A stretch of 64,000 nucleotides of DNA. Origin: Paludibacteraceae bacterium (GTDB lineage: Bacteria; Bacteroidota; Bacteroidia; Bacteroidales; Paludibacteraceae). The position numbers and the translations under genes were made by a program. Below, piece by piece: positions 26,559-34,485 of this stretch. The stretch spans positions 310,001 to 374,000 of the forward strand of contig JAEERP010000001.1 in NCBI GenBank assembly GCA_016285885.1, given 5' to 3'. Each line of letters begins with the position of its first letter. Within the stretch, counting starts at the first letter, position 1. Under the pieces are notes generated by a model. That model was given only the letters and a program-made list of their open reading frames with translations, was not told the origin of the DNA and did not search any database.

Positions 26559-26592
26559 AAAGCGGGCGGGGTATATCCCTGTCCGCTTTTTT
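26559..26592 (+). terminator. Rho-independent terminator after mdh
   Basis: AAAGCGG-GCGGG pairs with CCCTGTCCGCTTT around a short loop and is followed by TTT-C, 25 bp after the stop. Confidence 0.9.
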
Positions 26593-26714
26593 CGTTGGGG
26601 GGGGAGGGAATTCGGTTGTGGAGATCGGTCGGGTCTGATTTCGGATGGATTTTGGGAGTTGTGCGTTAGATTTTGCTACTAATTTATGGTTGAAATAGTT
26701 GTTGCGTGGATGAT

Positions 26715-27419
26715 TCACCACAACTCGAATTCGCCCAGTATTAACAATTTAGGCTTTTCAACATTCTCCTTGTTTTTGTCTGTTTCGCCACGTTCATCAT
26801 CATCATCTACTTCTTCATCTTCTTCTGGTTTGTTTGGATCGTATTCTCCGTAATCAATTTGATACGTGTTTTCTCCTGTGATATAATTATAGTGCCAATA
26901 CTCTGTTGTTTGAGTCGCTCTGTCGAACTCCTGAACATCACGTTCAATCAGTTGGAATTTGTTATCTTGAAACCGAAATGTGTAGGAGACATAAGGAACT
27001 TTCCATGTACCTGTCCCATGCCATGTACTACAACCTAATTCTAGATAGTTTTCCTCATTCGTGTCGATACTAATATTATGTTCGATTGATGCATATTCCT
27101 CGCTCGACATAATGGTATCCCAACAAGCGAATTGCTTGAATTTTCCTCTCTTTGTGCCAAAATAGATGGCAAGGGTAGGACTCCAACATTTCATCTTACC
27201 AATACATTCCTCCATATTGGCGGTGGAATCATCAGACATTGCTACGAAGGCCCAATCCTTATATCCATCGTTGTTGAAGTCTCCTTTCGTCTCGCATATC
27301 ATTGTCCACTCTTTGGGTATGATATTAGCCTCCTTTCCCTTGCTTTTAAGTTGGTGCGGTTTGCCCACGAGGGTTATTGTGGTGGAGAGGAGGATGATGA
27401 GGAGGAATAGGTGTTTCAT
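26715..27419 (-). CDS. Secreted protein with a Ca-binding-like DFNNDGYKDW motif
   Basis: I start this at MKHLFLLIILLS (ATG at 27417-27419), which gives 234 aa with a signal peptide; the longer frame would put 22 residues before the signal. The motif KGDFNNDGYKDWAFVAM is of the Asp-rich type found in FG-GAP/VCBS-like proteins. Later segments (LAIYFGTKRGKFKQF, LELGCSTWHGTGTW) fit a beta-propeller-like secreted domain. The C-terminus is very acidic (PEEDEEVDDDDERGE). The exact family and role are unknown to me. It has no clear operon partner; the RAYT gene upstream is on the same strand 95 bp away. Confidence 0.65.
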   Translation of the reverse strand: MKHLFLLIILLSTTITLVGKPHQLKSKGKEANIIPKEWTMICETKGDFNNDGYKDWAFVAMSDDSTANMEECIGKMKCWSPTLAIYFGTKRGKFKQFACWDTIMSSEEYASIEHNISIDTNEENYLELGCSTWHGTGTWKVPYVSYTFRFQDNKFQLIERDVQEFDRATQTTEYWHYNYITGENTYQIDYGEYDPNKPEEDEEVDDDDERGETDKNKENVEKPKLLILGEFELW

Positions 27420-27513
27420 GGATGTCGTGATGAATTTTATTGTTAAATCATTGAATTGCGTTTTACGAATCCCAAATATACCCATTTTTTAATATAGGGA
27501 GAATTATTCTCTC

Positions 27514-28662
27514 TTACCTCCTAATAATTTTAGCCTTCCCCATGAACGAACAGATTTCCTCTGCCAGGCGGTTCAGGTTATGGAAACAGCTGTAATCGCT
27601 ATCGGAAGGGACACCGTCCACATCTGGCATTTGGTCGAGTCCCCAAGGCGCAAGGATGAGCAGACTGCCATTGGCGCAGGCGTCGAAGCGTTGTCGCTCT
27701 GGTTTCCAATAGGGCGTGATGGGTTCTTTCTGTATATGAATGAGCGGATAACCCTTCTCCAAACACTCGTTTTTCATCTGCAGTTCGCCACGGGAGATGC
27801 CTGGCGTCACAATCACCGTGGAGCCTTCAAGGATGGCTGCCACCCATCGGTCGTGCTGGCGGGCATAGTCGGCCGTCTCTTCGTAGGGTTCCCCGGTCGT
27901 GGGATGCTTGCGGTGGCACTGCACCTGTATCCTACGGGCCCATCGTAACAGGAAGAGGTTGCCAAATGCCCCATAGCTACGTCCCGCCAACCGCACATGA
28001 AGACATCGTCTCATCACGTCGGGCATGGCTCGTCGCAAGAGTGCGCGACGTGGGTTGTCCTGCACATAGGCGATCATCGCGGCTCGGTGCCGCTCGTCGA
28101 TGCAGACCGTGTCGTCGTAGTTGTCGTCGAACAGGGGGCGGCGCTCACGCCCTATTAGGGCGTAGTATTCTTGCCTCTGTTTTTTGGAGAGGTGGCGAAT
28201 CAGAGCTCCCTCTGTGTTGTAGATGGTAGCCTTCGTCCGCATCCAGGCAGGAATGTTTGGGTCGTCTCGGTCGATCGAATTCGGTCGACCGTTGGATGAG
28301 GCCATTCCTTGCATCTGCCACCACTGACTAGTGCAAGCCGCTTTTAGTCCCTGCATGATATCCCCCAAATTCCACTGCATGGGTTCCAGCACCTCTATCA
28401 CCCCGTGGAAATGGTCGGGCATGCATACGCAGGCATGTGTCACCACACGGTTGCCATGCGCTGCTTGCCGCTCGGCGGTCTGGCCCCAGAACAGGAGCAG
28501 TTCTTCCCCAAGCACTGTCGGGACGAGCTTTTCGTAGCCACCCTCAGACGAGAACGAAGCAAGCAACGGTTCCCTCCCTCTCACCACCAGCGTGATGAGA
28601 TAAACACCCTTGCCGTAATAATCGTGGCCGGGATTGCGTGGACGATAGGATGAGTTCATCAT
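27514..28662 (-). CDS. REP-associated tyrosine transposase (RAYT/Y1 family) with a C-terminal extension
   Basis: A 382-aa protein. The N-terminal part has the HUH motif of single-strand transposases (CMPDHFHGVIEV, His84 and His86) and a probable catalytic Tyr199 in AYVQDNPRRA, as in RAYT proteins. Residues of about 215-382 are not part of a normal RAYT. They contain STVIVTPGISRGEL, NECLEKGYPLIHI and a Gly/Leu-rich ILAPWG segment that recall a DprA-like Rossmann fold; this last point is a guess from pattern. It may be a single domesticated copy. A hairpin upstream (28757-28791) could be its REP-type substrate. Confidence 0.75.
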   Translation of the reverse strand: MMNSSYRPRNPGHDYYGKGVYLITLVVRGREPLLASFSSEGGYEKLVPTVLGEELLLFWGQTAERQAAHGNRVVTHACVCMPDHFHGVIEVLEPMQWNLGDIMQGLKAACTSQWWQMQGMASSNGRPNSIDRDDPNIPAWMRTKATIYNTEGALIRHLSKKQRQEYYALIGRERRPLFDDNYDDTVCIDERHRAAMIAYVQDNPRRALLRRAMPDVMRRCLHVRLAGRSYGAFGNLFLLRWARRIQVQCHRKHPTTGEPYEETADYARQHDRWVAAILEGSTVIVTPGISRGELQMKNECLEKGYPLIHIQKEPITPYWKPERQRFDACANGSLLILAPWGLDQMPDVDGVPSDSDYSCFHNLNRLAEEICSFMGKAKIIRR

Positions 28663-28756
28663 TACAGGTATTTCAAAACATTAGATTTTCACAAAAGTAC
28701 AAAATTCCTCCCAAATGGCTCGTATTATGAACGCTTTTCAGAAAAGAAAGGAGGAT

Positions 28757-28791
28757 TTCACCTGCCTCGACTTGTGATCTAGGCAGGTGGA
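28757..28791. repeat. Palindromic hairpin, possible REP-like element
   Basis: TTCACCTGCCT pairs with AGGCAGGTGGA (one G-T pair) around a 13-nt loop. It lies in the gap between the YD-repeat gene and the RAYT gene. No T-run follows directly on either strand, so it is not a classic terminator. I found no second full copy in the window. Confidence 0.4.
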
Positions 28792-28815
28792 TGGGTGCGG
28801 TCGTTCCCGCTTTCC

Positions 28816-30300
28816 CTACTCATCGTAATAAACGAACGTCGTCTTTGTTATCGACTCAACTCCCTCTGAATTTCTTATCCGTTCGGTAATATTGCCGACA
28901 GAATCGTAGGTGTATGTCGTTAGGATTTGGGTGCCATTGTCCGTCGTTTCCCTTACGGTGACGAGGCGGTCGTTGGCGTAATAACCAGAGAGCTTAATGG
29001 TTTTGCCATCCAGTACGTTCACCGAATGGAGATGGTTTTGTTTGTCGTATTTGTATACTATTTTGTTGTATGTCAGTCTTTCTTCCCATGTGTTTTCTTT
29101 GTTGAATTCATCAGGAAGCTCTGTGAGACTCTCCTTTGATTGTATGGAAAGTAGTTTCCTTTGTTTGCTGTAGGTGTATTTGATATGGTTCACCAGCTTG
29201 GAATTCTTAAATTCTTTCTTGCTTAAGATGTTGCCGTTGGAATCGAAGGTGGTGCGGGTGATGGTGGTGTCGGGGTTGAACTTTCCATCTTCCTCCTCCC
29301 CAACAATCTCCGTGATGATCTCTTCGTTTGCAGTGCGGTTTTCCTTTGTGCTGTAGATGCTGATCAATGTGTCATTCCTGTAGCTCATAGAGATGTCAGG
29401 CTCATCAATGTTGTCGCTCTTTTCGTACAATGCTATATTTACTTTATTGTAGCGATTCGTTTTGCGTTCTGTTATTTTATTATTTTCGTCATATTTCATG
29501 AAACACTCTTCGTATCTGTCTAAGTCCTTGTAGTATATCTCATTTTCCTTTGCGTCGTAACGTGTGATGCGCGATAGGGCACCGTTATAGTACTCATACC
29601 TTGTTTTCAAGCCCGCTTCCTCGCGTTCGAAGCTTATATCGCGGTTCATCTTGCAAGAGTCGGTTATTGGTAAGCCTGCCGAATCGTATTTATAATATTC
29701 AGTCAACGAGTCATTTTCGTACACCTCCGTCAGATAACCTTTTTGATTGTAGAATTTTTTTGTGCGATGGGTGGTGTTTTTTATCCTGTTGATAGTGATT
29801 GTTGCTGTGTCGTTTCCTCTCTGGTCGTAGTAAGTATATTTGTATTCTCTGATGAAATTGGGACGGATATAGGATATGTGGCAGTATTCCTTTCCGTCTG
29901 AATTATAATAAATTTTACTGTTTGGATAAATGGATTCAACTAGCTTGCCATCCTCCGAGAATATGTATTCCGCATCTGATCTGTCGACGACGTCATCCTT
30001 TATTTCAACAGGTCTCCATTGGCCGTTGAATACACCGAACCTATAGAATATGAATCCTGTTTTGCTGTTGTCACTCCACACGAGACACTTGTGCTGTTTG
30101 TCATAAGACCTGAAGAAATGGAAGGTGTCTCTCTTTTCTTTGTCGTCCTTATAGCTCGAAGTGTATGTGACACCATATGCCGACATGACATTCCCTTTGT
30201 ACTTGTAATCAAAAGTACCTCGGCCGATCGCACAGTGTATGCAGGCGAAAGCGGTATGGACCATGCAGATAAGCGTTAGAAGAATGAATATCTTTTTCAT
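28816..30300 (-). CDS. Secreted protein with YD-like repeats
   Basis: I start this at MKKIFILLTLICMVHTAFAC (ATG at 30298-30300), giving 494 aa; a longer frame adds 62 residues without signal character and overlaps the next gene. It is rich in short repeats of the YD/RHS kind: YKYDSAGLPITDSCKM, TTFDSNGNILSKKEF, YKYDKQNHLHSV, YTYDSVGNITERI. Such repeats form beta-sheet shells in wall-associated and toxin proteins. No C-terminal toxin domain is seen. A TATATTTG -7 element lies at 30331-30338 (minus). The role is unknown. Confidence 0.7.
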   Translation of the reverse strand: MKKIFILLTLICMVHTAFACIHCAIGRGTFDYKYKGNVMSAYGVTYTSSYKDDKEKRDTFHFFRSYDKQHKCLVWSDNSKTGFIFYRFGVFNGQWRPVEIKDDVVDRSDAEYIFSEDGKLVESIYPNSKIYYNSDGKEYCHISYIRPNFIREYKYTYYDQRGNDTATITINRIKNTTHRTKKFYNQKGYLTEVYENDSLTEYYKYDSAGLPITDSCKMNRDISFEREEAGLKTRYEYYNGALSRITRYDAKENEIYYKDLDRYEECFMKYDENNKITERKTNRYNKVNIALYEKSDNIDEPDISMSYRNDTLISIYSTKENRTANEEIITEIVGEEEDGKFNPDTTITRTTFDSNGNILSKKEFKNSKLVNHIKYTYSKQRKLLSIQSKESLTELPDEFNKENTWEERLTYNKIVYKYDKQNHLHSVNVLDGKTIKLSGYYANDRLVTVRETTDNGTQILTTYTYDSVGNITERIRNSEGVESITKTTFVYYDE

Positions 30301-30448
30301 GTGATAAGAATGGTTATAATCTGTGATAAGCAAATATAGGAAAATTTCGCAATAAAAAGGATAGCGATTGTCTTTTGTGAATTGTAAAAATCCCGCATCT
30401 GTTGACCAAAAAATGATTTGAAAATTTTCAAAAGCGGAAACTAAAACA

Positions 30449-30456
30449 TACATTTG
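30449..30456 (+). promoter_or_regulatory. -7 element of the ftsB/divIC-like gene
   Basis: TACATTTG matches TAnnTTTG. The ATG follows 20 bp later, with a GGAGG sequence 6 bp before it, an unusually good Shine-Dalgarno for this group. Confidence 0.5.
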
Positions 30457-30476
30457 CGGAAAAATGGAGGAGCAGC

Positions 30477-30788
30477 ATGTTAGCAAAGGATATATTCAAG
30501 AAGATTGGCCTTGTACTCAAGAAGGTTTTTTCCAGCAAATACTTGCTGGTCTTCTGTTTAGGCTGTGCTTGGCTGGCGTTCCTCGATGAGAACAGCGTGT
30601 CGAATTACCTGCAGTATGATCTGAAGATCAGGGAGTTGACCAGTGAAATCAACATGAACAAGAAGGGTATCGCGGAGTGTGAGAAGAAGATGGAGGAGAT
30701 GAAGACGGACAAGGCGAGCCTGGAGAAATATGCCAGGGAACAGTACTACATGAAGCGTCACAACGAGGACATCTTCATCGTGAAATAG
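30477..30788 (+). CDS. FtsB/DivIC-like septum formation protein
   Basis: A 103-aa bitopic membrane protein. A basic N-terminus (FKKIGLVLKKVFSSK) is followed by one membrane segment (LLVFCLGCAWLAFL), then a coiled coil (LKIRELTSEINMNKKGIAECEKKMEEMKTDKASLE) and the family end EKYAREQYYMKRHNEDIFIV. This is the FtsB/DivIC layout; the protein helps assemble the divisome with FtsQ and FtsL. It stands alone between two minus-strand units. Confidence 0.88.
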   Translation: MLAKDIFKKIGLVLKKVFSSKYLLVFCLGCAWLAFLDENSVSNYLQYDLKIRELTSEINMNKKGIAECEKKMEEMKTDKASLEKYAREQYYMKRHNEDIFIVK

Positions 30789-30804
30789 TGCGCGAAAAAT
30801 TTAC

Positions 30805-31548
30805 CTAAAACTCAATCGTTAGACCATCATAGGCTAAATGGACGTTCTCCGGTAGGGCGGCTTCCACGGTTTCGTGCAGTCCGATGTCGTGGTTCGCATG
30901 GACGAAGTAGGCGCTTTTCGGCTTGACGCGCTCCACCAGCGCCAATGACTCGCCGACGGATGCGTGGGAGAAATGCTCCGTGTAGCGCAACGCATCCAAT
31001 ACCAGCACATCCAAGCCCATCAGTTTCTTTATTTCCTTCTCTTCAATTGTTTTGTAATCAGTCAGATAGGCGAAATTGCCGATTCGGTAGCCGAAGTTAG
31101 GCAGTTTGTAGTGGTAGGCCAGTATGGGTGTGATCTCTATGCCGCAGGTGGTGAACTTCTCGTTGCGTATCTGGTGCAACTCTATCTGTGGTATTCCCTT
31201 GTAATCATTGTCGAAACAGTAGGAATAGGCTTCGTGGATGTGTGCGATGGTGGATCTGTTGGCGTAGATCGGTACCCGTCCGAAGGGGCGCAGATCGTCC
31301 AGCCCGCCCACGTGATCGGTGTGCTTGTGCGTCAGTAGGATGATGTCGAGGTGGGTGAGACCCGCACGTAGGGCTTGCTGGCGGAAGTCCGGACCGCAGT
31401 CCAGCAGTATCTTCTTGCCTTCGGTTTCCAGCAAGGCGGAGCAACGCAACCGGTTGTCCTTGGGGTCGGAGGAGTTGCACACCGCACATTTACAGCCTAT
31501 GTAAGGGACGCCTGTCGAGGTCCCTGTTCCTAAGAAAGTCAGTTTCAT
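30805..31548 (-). CDS. MBL-fold metal-dependent hydrolase (PhnP-like)
   Basis: A 247-aa metallo-beta-lactamase-fold enzyme. The start MKLTFLGTGTSTGVPYIGCKCAVC is typical of the PhnP/cyclic-phosphodiesterase branch. The metal motif is THKHTDHVGG, with further ligands in FAYLTDYK and FVHANHDIG. The substrate is probably a cyclic phosphodiester or a related phosphate ester. It overlaps the upstream RsmF-like gene by 4 bp (ATGA), so the two are translated together. Confidence 0.85.
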   Translation of the reverse strand: MKLTFLGTGTSTGVPYIGCKCAVCNSSDPKDNRLRCSALLETEGKKILLDCGPDFRQQALRAGLTHLDIILLTHKHTDHVGGLDDLRPFGRVPIYANRSTIAHIHEAYSYCFDNDYKGIPQIELHQIRNEKFTTCGIEITPILAYHYKLPNFGYRIGNFAYLTDYKTIEEKEIKKLMGLDVLVLDALRYTEHFSHASVGESLALVERVKPKSAYFVHANHDIGLHETVEAALPENVHLAYDGLTIEF

Positions 31549-32909
31549 AATTCCAAGAAATCATTGAATTCGAGTCCGTCCACCTGCATGCGGATGCGCC
31601 ACTCCTGCGTATGTAGGTTGTTGCAACGGTTGCCTAAGTTCTTTACCCAGCCCAACGGGACGGAGTGGTAGGTGAGCAGGAGATAGCCTTTCGGAGCGTC
31701 GGTCGGCAGTGTGAGGTTCTCCTTCCTCAGGTAGGTGATCGCCTCCTGCCAAGAGAGGTCCACCGTCAGGAAGACCCCGTTTCGCAACGTCCAGGCGAGC
31801 GCCAAGTGCTGGGAAGGGATCAGATCCTTTCCCTTGACGGTAGCCACCTCGACGCCCGACTGTAGCACACGCAGGTGCTCGGAGAGCATATCCACTAAGT
31901 CCGCTTGGTCTGCCGGTATGGCATAGACCACGTCATTGTGGGCGGTCAGTTTCACGGGTTCGGTCAGCCAATTCGTCAGCTCTTTGGCGGAAGGGGGTAG
32001 GGCGACCTTGGCCTCTTTCTTCTTCTTCCGCTTGTAGGCAGGCTCCTCTTCCGTTTTGCGCAGGGCAGAGAGGAAGAACCCTTCGCCACGGGTCTTGTGG
32101 GGGTAGAAGTGGTAGCCGGCGTCCGTCTCCGTCACGTTCCAGGAGGGGTCGGTCTTGATGCGGAGAATCTCCGCGCCCAGCTCCTCCGCGATCCAATGGA
32201 CGTTCTGCTCATCCTCCTCCTCGTTGAAGGTGCAGGTGCTGAAGACCAGGATGCCACCCTCCGTTAGGGCAGGGAAGACATCCGCAAGGATCCTCCGTTG
32301 CCTTTCGGCGCAGAAGCGCACGTTCTCTGGGCTCCATTCCTCCACCGCTTGCTCATCCTTGCGGAACATGCCCTCGCCCGAGCAAGGCGCATCCACCAGG
32401 ATCAGGTCGAAGAGACCTGTGAGCTTGCCGAAGTCAGCTGGGTCATTGTTCGTGACCGTCACGTTCGGGGCGCCCCATTTGATGAGGTTTTCTCGCAGGA
32501 TATTGACACGGTTGCGCATCACCTCGTTGGAGACCAGCCAACCCTTGCCATCCAAGAGCGAAGCCAGATGGGTTGATTTGCCACCCGGTGCGGCGCAGAG
32601 GTCCAGCACGACGGGTGCTTCCGTGTCGATGAATTGGCGGTAGACCTGCTCGACGAACATGGAGCTCGCCTCCTGCACGTAGTAGCAGCCCGCATGCAAC
32701 AGCGGGTCCAGCGTGAAGGAAGGGCGTTTGTCCAGGTATTGTCCGGTGGCGCACCAAGGCACCTCCGCACCCTTCGTCGGGACGGGAAGCTTCCTCGTGT
32801 TGATGCGGATGCTCACCTGCGGGTCTTGTTCCAAGGCCGCGCGGAAAGCGTCATATTCGCCGCCCAAGGCAGCCTTCATCGAGTCTTCGAATTGAGTAGG
32901 TAATTGCAT
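31545..32909 (-). CDS. RsmF-like rRNA (cytosine-C5) methyltransferase
   Basis: A 454-aa Nop2/Sun-family enzyme that methylates cytosine C5 in RNA, most likely 16S rRNA. It has the SAM loop LCAAPGGKSTHLAS, the catalytic Cys motifs VDAPCSGEGMFRK and VFSTCTFNEEEDE, and a C-terminal domain of the RsmF type (GYLLLTYHSVPLGWVKNLGNR). The length suits RsmF rather than RsmB. A TATCTTTG element (minus, 32940-32933) lies about 25 bp upstream. The next gene overlaps its stop. Confidence 0.9.
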   Translation of the reverse strand: MQLPTQFEDSMKAALGGEYDAFRAALEQDPQVSIRINTRKLPVPTKGAEVPWCATGQYLDKRPSFTLDPLLHAGCYYVQEASSMFVEQVYRQFIDTEAPVVLDLCAAPGGKSTHLASLLDGKGWLVSNEVMRNRVNILRENLIKWGAPNVTVTNNDPADFGKLTGLFDLILVDAPCSGEGMFRKDEQAVEEWSPENVRFCAERQRRILADVFPALTEGGILVFSTCTFNEEEDEQNVHWIAEELGAEILRIKTDPSWNVTETDAGYHFYPHKTRGEGFFLSALRKTEEEPAYKRKKKKEAKVALPPSAKELTNWLTEPVKLTAHNDVVYAIPADQADLVDMLSEHLRVLQSGVEVATVKGKDLIPSQHLALAWTLRNGVFLTVDLSWQEAITYLRKENLTLPTDAPKGYLLLTYHSVPLGWVKNLGNRCNNLHTQEWRIRMQVDGLEFNDFLEL

Positions 32910-33057
32910 ATCTTATAGTAACGCTACGTATGCAAAGATAATATGTTTTCCGCAAAATCGCACACGGGATGGCGGGGTGGTGGTGACTTTTTATGATGGG
33001 GAAGGGGGAGAAAAAATGGCAAATTTTTTGTATATTTGCGGAGAGGATGAGAGTCGG

Positions 33058-33092
33058 TTAAGAATTAAGAGTTAAGGATTAAGAGTTAAGAG
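33058..33092 (+). repeat. Five perfect-length 7-bp repeats, TTAAGAR type
   Basis: TTAAGAA, TTAAGAG, TTAAGGA, TTAAGAG and TTAAGAG follow without gaps, then TTTTT. It lies in the 229-bp gap before the Fic gene, between a TATATTTG promoter-like element (33031-33038) and the ATG. The same family recurs at 45453-45480. Confidence 0.9.
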
Positions 33093-33138
33093 TTTTTCCG
33101 GGTTGGATTCGCCTGTGCGTAGGCCTTCGCTTTAAGAC

Positions 33139-34335
33139 ATGAGTGCTGAGAAACCGCAATATATCAATTTCGACGAGTATATCCGTCAGGGTGACCCCGC
33201 CAAGCGGGAGCTCGCCGAGGCGTGGCGTGTGGCCATTGGTCTGCAGGCGGTGGACGGTCTGAAGACGTCCGAGTTCTTGCAGGAGACGGCCCGCAGGAAC
33301 ATCGAGGGGGAGATCACCATCGATGAGGTCAAACATCTTGTCAATCAGTATTATATCACGAAGACCACCCATGACGAAGGGGATGCTGACATGGAGGAGG
33401 CGGATAGGGTGTCGAGTAATATCATGAAGGTGCTTTCACAACCCACATTCGCTTTTAACACGAATGGTTTTATCTCTGTGCATCGCAGGATATTTGATGG
33501 CGTGATGAAACATGCTGGTGAGTTGCGCAAGTATGATATCACAAAAAAAGAATGGGTCTTGGAAGGCGACACGGTAAGCTATCTGAATTGGGAAGATTTG
33601 CGCCGTGCGTTGGATTATGACATCGAGCAGGAACGGGAAAAAGGCTATTCCGGCTTGTCTACAGACGATATGATTGCACGAATAACCCGCTTCGTTTCAG
33701 GTATTTGGCAGATTCACCCCTTCCCGGAAGGCAATACCCGAACAACGGCTGTCTTCACTATCCAGTATCTGCGTTCATTGGGCTTCAATGTGGCTAATGA
33801 CTTGTTTGCTCAACACTCGTGGTATTTCCGCAATGCCCTTGTCCGTGCCAACTACAGGAATGTGGTGAAGGGTGTCGAATACACTCCTCTCTATCTTGAA
33901 CGTTTTTTCCGCAATCTGTTATTAGGGGAGCAATGGGACTTGCGTAACCGCTATTTGCATATACATCCCCCGAAGGAATGGAGTGTGCAGCCGAACCTTG
34001 GCGTAGAACTGGTCTCTGATGGACAACCCACAAGCACCCCTACAAGTACCCCCACAAGTACCCCTACAAGTTTATTTTATACGGATAATAAAAATATAAT
34101 CAGGTTAGTGAAGGCGATGGGTGACAAACAATATTCGGTAAAGGAAATGATGGATATGGTTGGGCTTAGAGACAGGGCGAATTTCCTTGAATATAGCCTT
34201 AATCCCGCTATCGCCCAAGGCTTCGTCTCTATGCGTTACCCCGACAAGCCCCGCCATCCGCGCCAAAGCTATTTGTTGACCGCCAAGGGAACCATGCTGT
34301 GGAAGAGTTTGTGGAAGGAAGATGCGAAGGAATGA
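33139..34335 (+). CDS. Fic-family protein (AMP-transferase type) with winged-helix C-terminus
   Basis: A 398-aa protein. The Fic motif IHPFPEGNTRTTA (His193 catalytic) departs from the usual HPFxxGNGR by Thr for the second Gly. Fic enzymes normally transfer AMP from ATP to a protein hydroxyl. The N-terminus (about residues 25-75, SEFLQETARRNIEGEITIDEVKHLV) resembles a VbhA-type inhibitory antitoxin region, here fused. A TSTP repeat linker (about 298-312) leads to a C-terminal winged-helix (KQYSVKEMMDMVGLRDRANFL). No separate toxin or antitoxin gene is nearby. Self-inhibition is inference. Confidence 0.85.
   Translation: MSAEKPQYINFDEYIRQGDPAKRELAEAWRVAIGLQAVDGLKTSEFLQETARRNIEGEITIDEVKHLVNQYYITKTTHDEGDADMEEADRVSSNIMKVLSQPTFAFNTNGFISVHRRIFDGVMKHAGELRKYDITKKEWVLEGDTVSYLNWEDLRRALDYDIEQEREKGYSGLSTDDMIARITRFVSGIWQIHPFPEGNTRTTAVFTIQYLRSLGFNVANDLFAQHSWYFRNALVRANYRNVVKGVEYTPLYLERFFRNLLLGEQWDLRNRYLHIHPPKEWSVQPNLGVELVSDGQPTSTPTSTPTSTPTSLFYTDNKNIIRLVKAMGDKQYSVKEMMDMVGLRDRANFLEYSLNPAIAQGFVSMRYPDKPRHPRQSYLLTAKGTMLWKSLWKEDAKE
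34030..34071 (+). repeat. 12-bp in-frame tandem repeat in the Fic gene
   Basis: About 3.5 copies of ACAAGTACCCCT encode the repeated Thr-Ser-Thr-Pro linker. A gain or loss of a unit keeps the frame and changes linker length. Confidence 0.85.
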
Positions 34336-34368
34336 TAGGCTGGCTTCGTGTGTCGTTAGATATTTTTC

Positions 34369-34403
34369 ATTTACTATTTTATTATTTACGATTTACTATT
34401 TGG
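34369..34403 (-). repeat. Short array of the GTAAAT heptamer family
   Basis: Read on the minus strand it gives AAATAGTAAATCGTAAATAA and so on, the same units as at 22329-22508. It lies between the Fic gene and a terminator. Confidence 0.7.
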
Positions 34404-34430
34404 GGTGATTCTAGATAGTAAGCATATAAC

Positions 34431-34467
34431 AAAAAAACTTCGGAGCGATTGCCCCGAAGTTTTTTTT
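34431..34467. terminator. Bidirectional terminator between the Fic and PPi-PFK genes
   Basis: ACTTCGG pairs with CCGAAGT, flanked by seven A on one side and seven or more T on the other, so it can stop transcripts from both convergent genes. Confidence 0.9.
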
Positions 34468-34485
34468 ATGAAATAATTTGAACTA

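Noticed and set aside
30301..30486. 62-residue N-terminal extension of the YD-repeat protein
   Set aside because: It overlaps the ftsB/divIC-like start, lacks signal features, and the signal peptide begins at the internal ATG at 30300.
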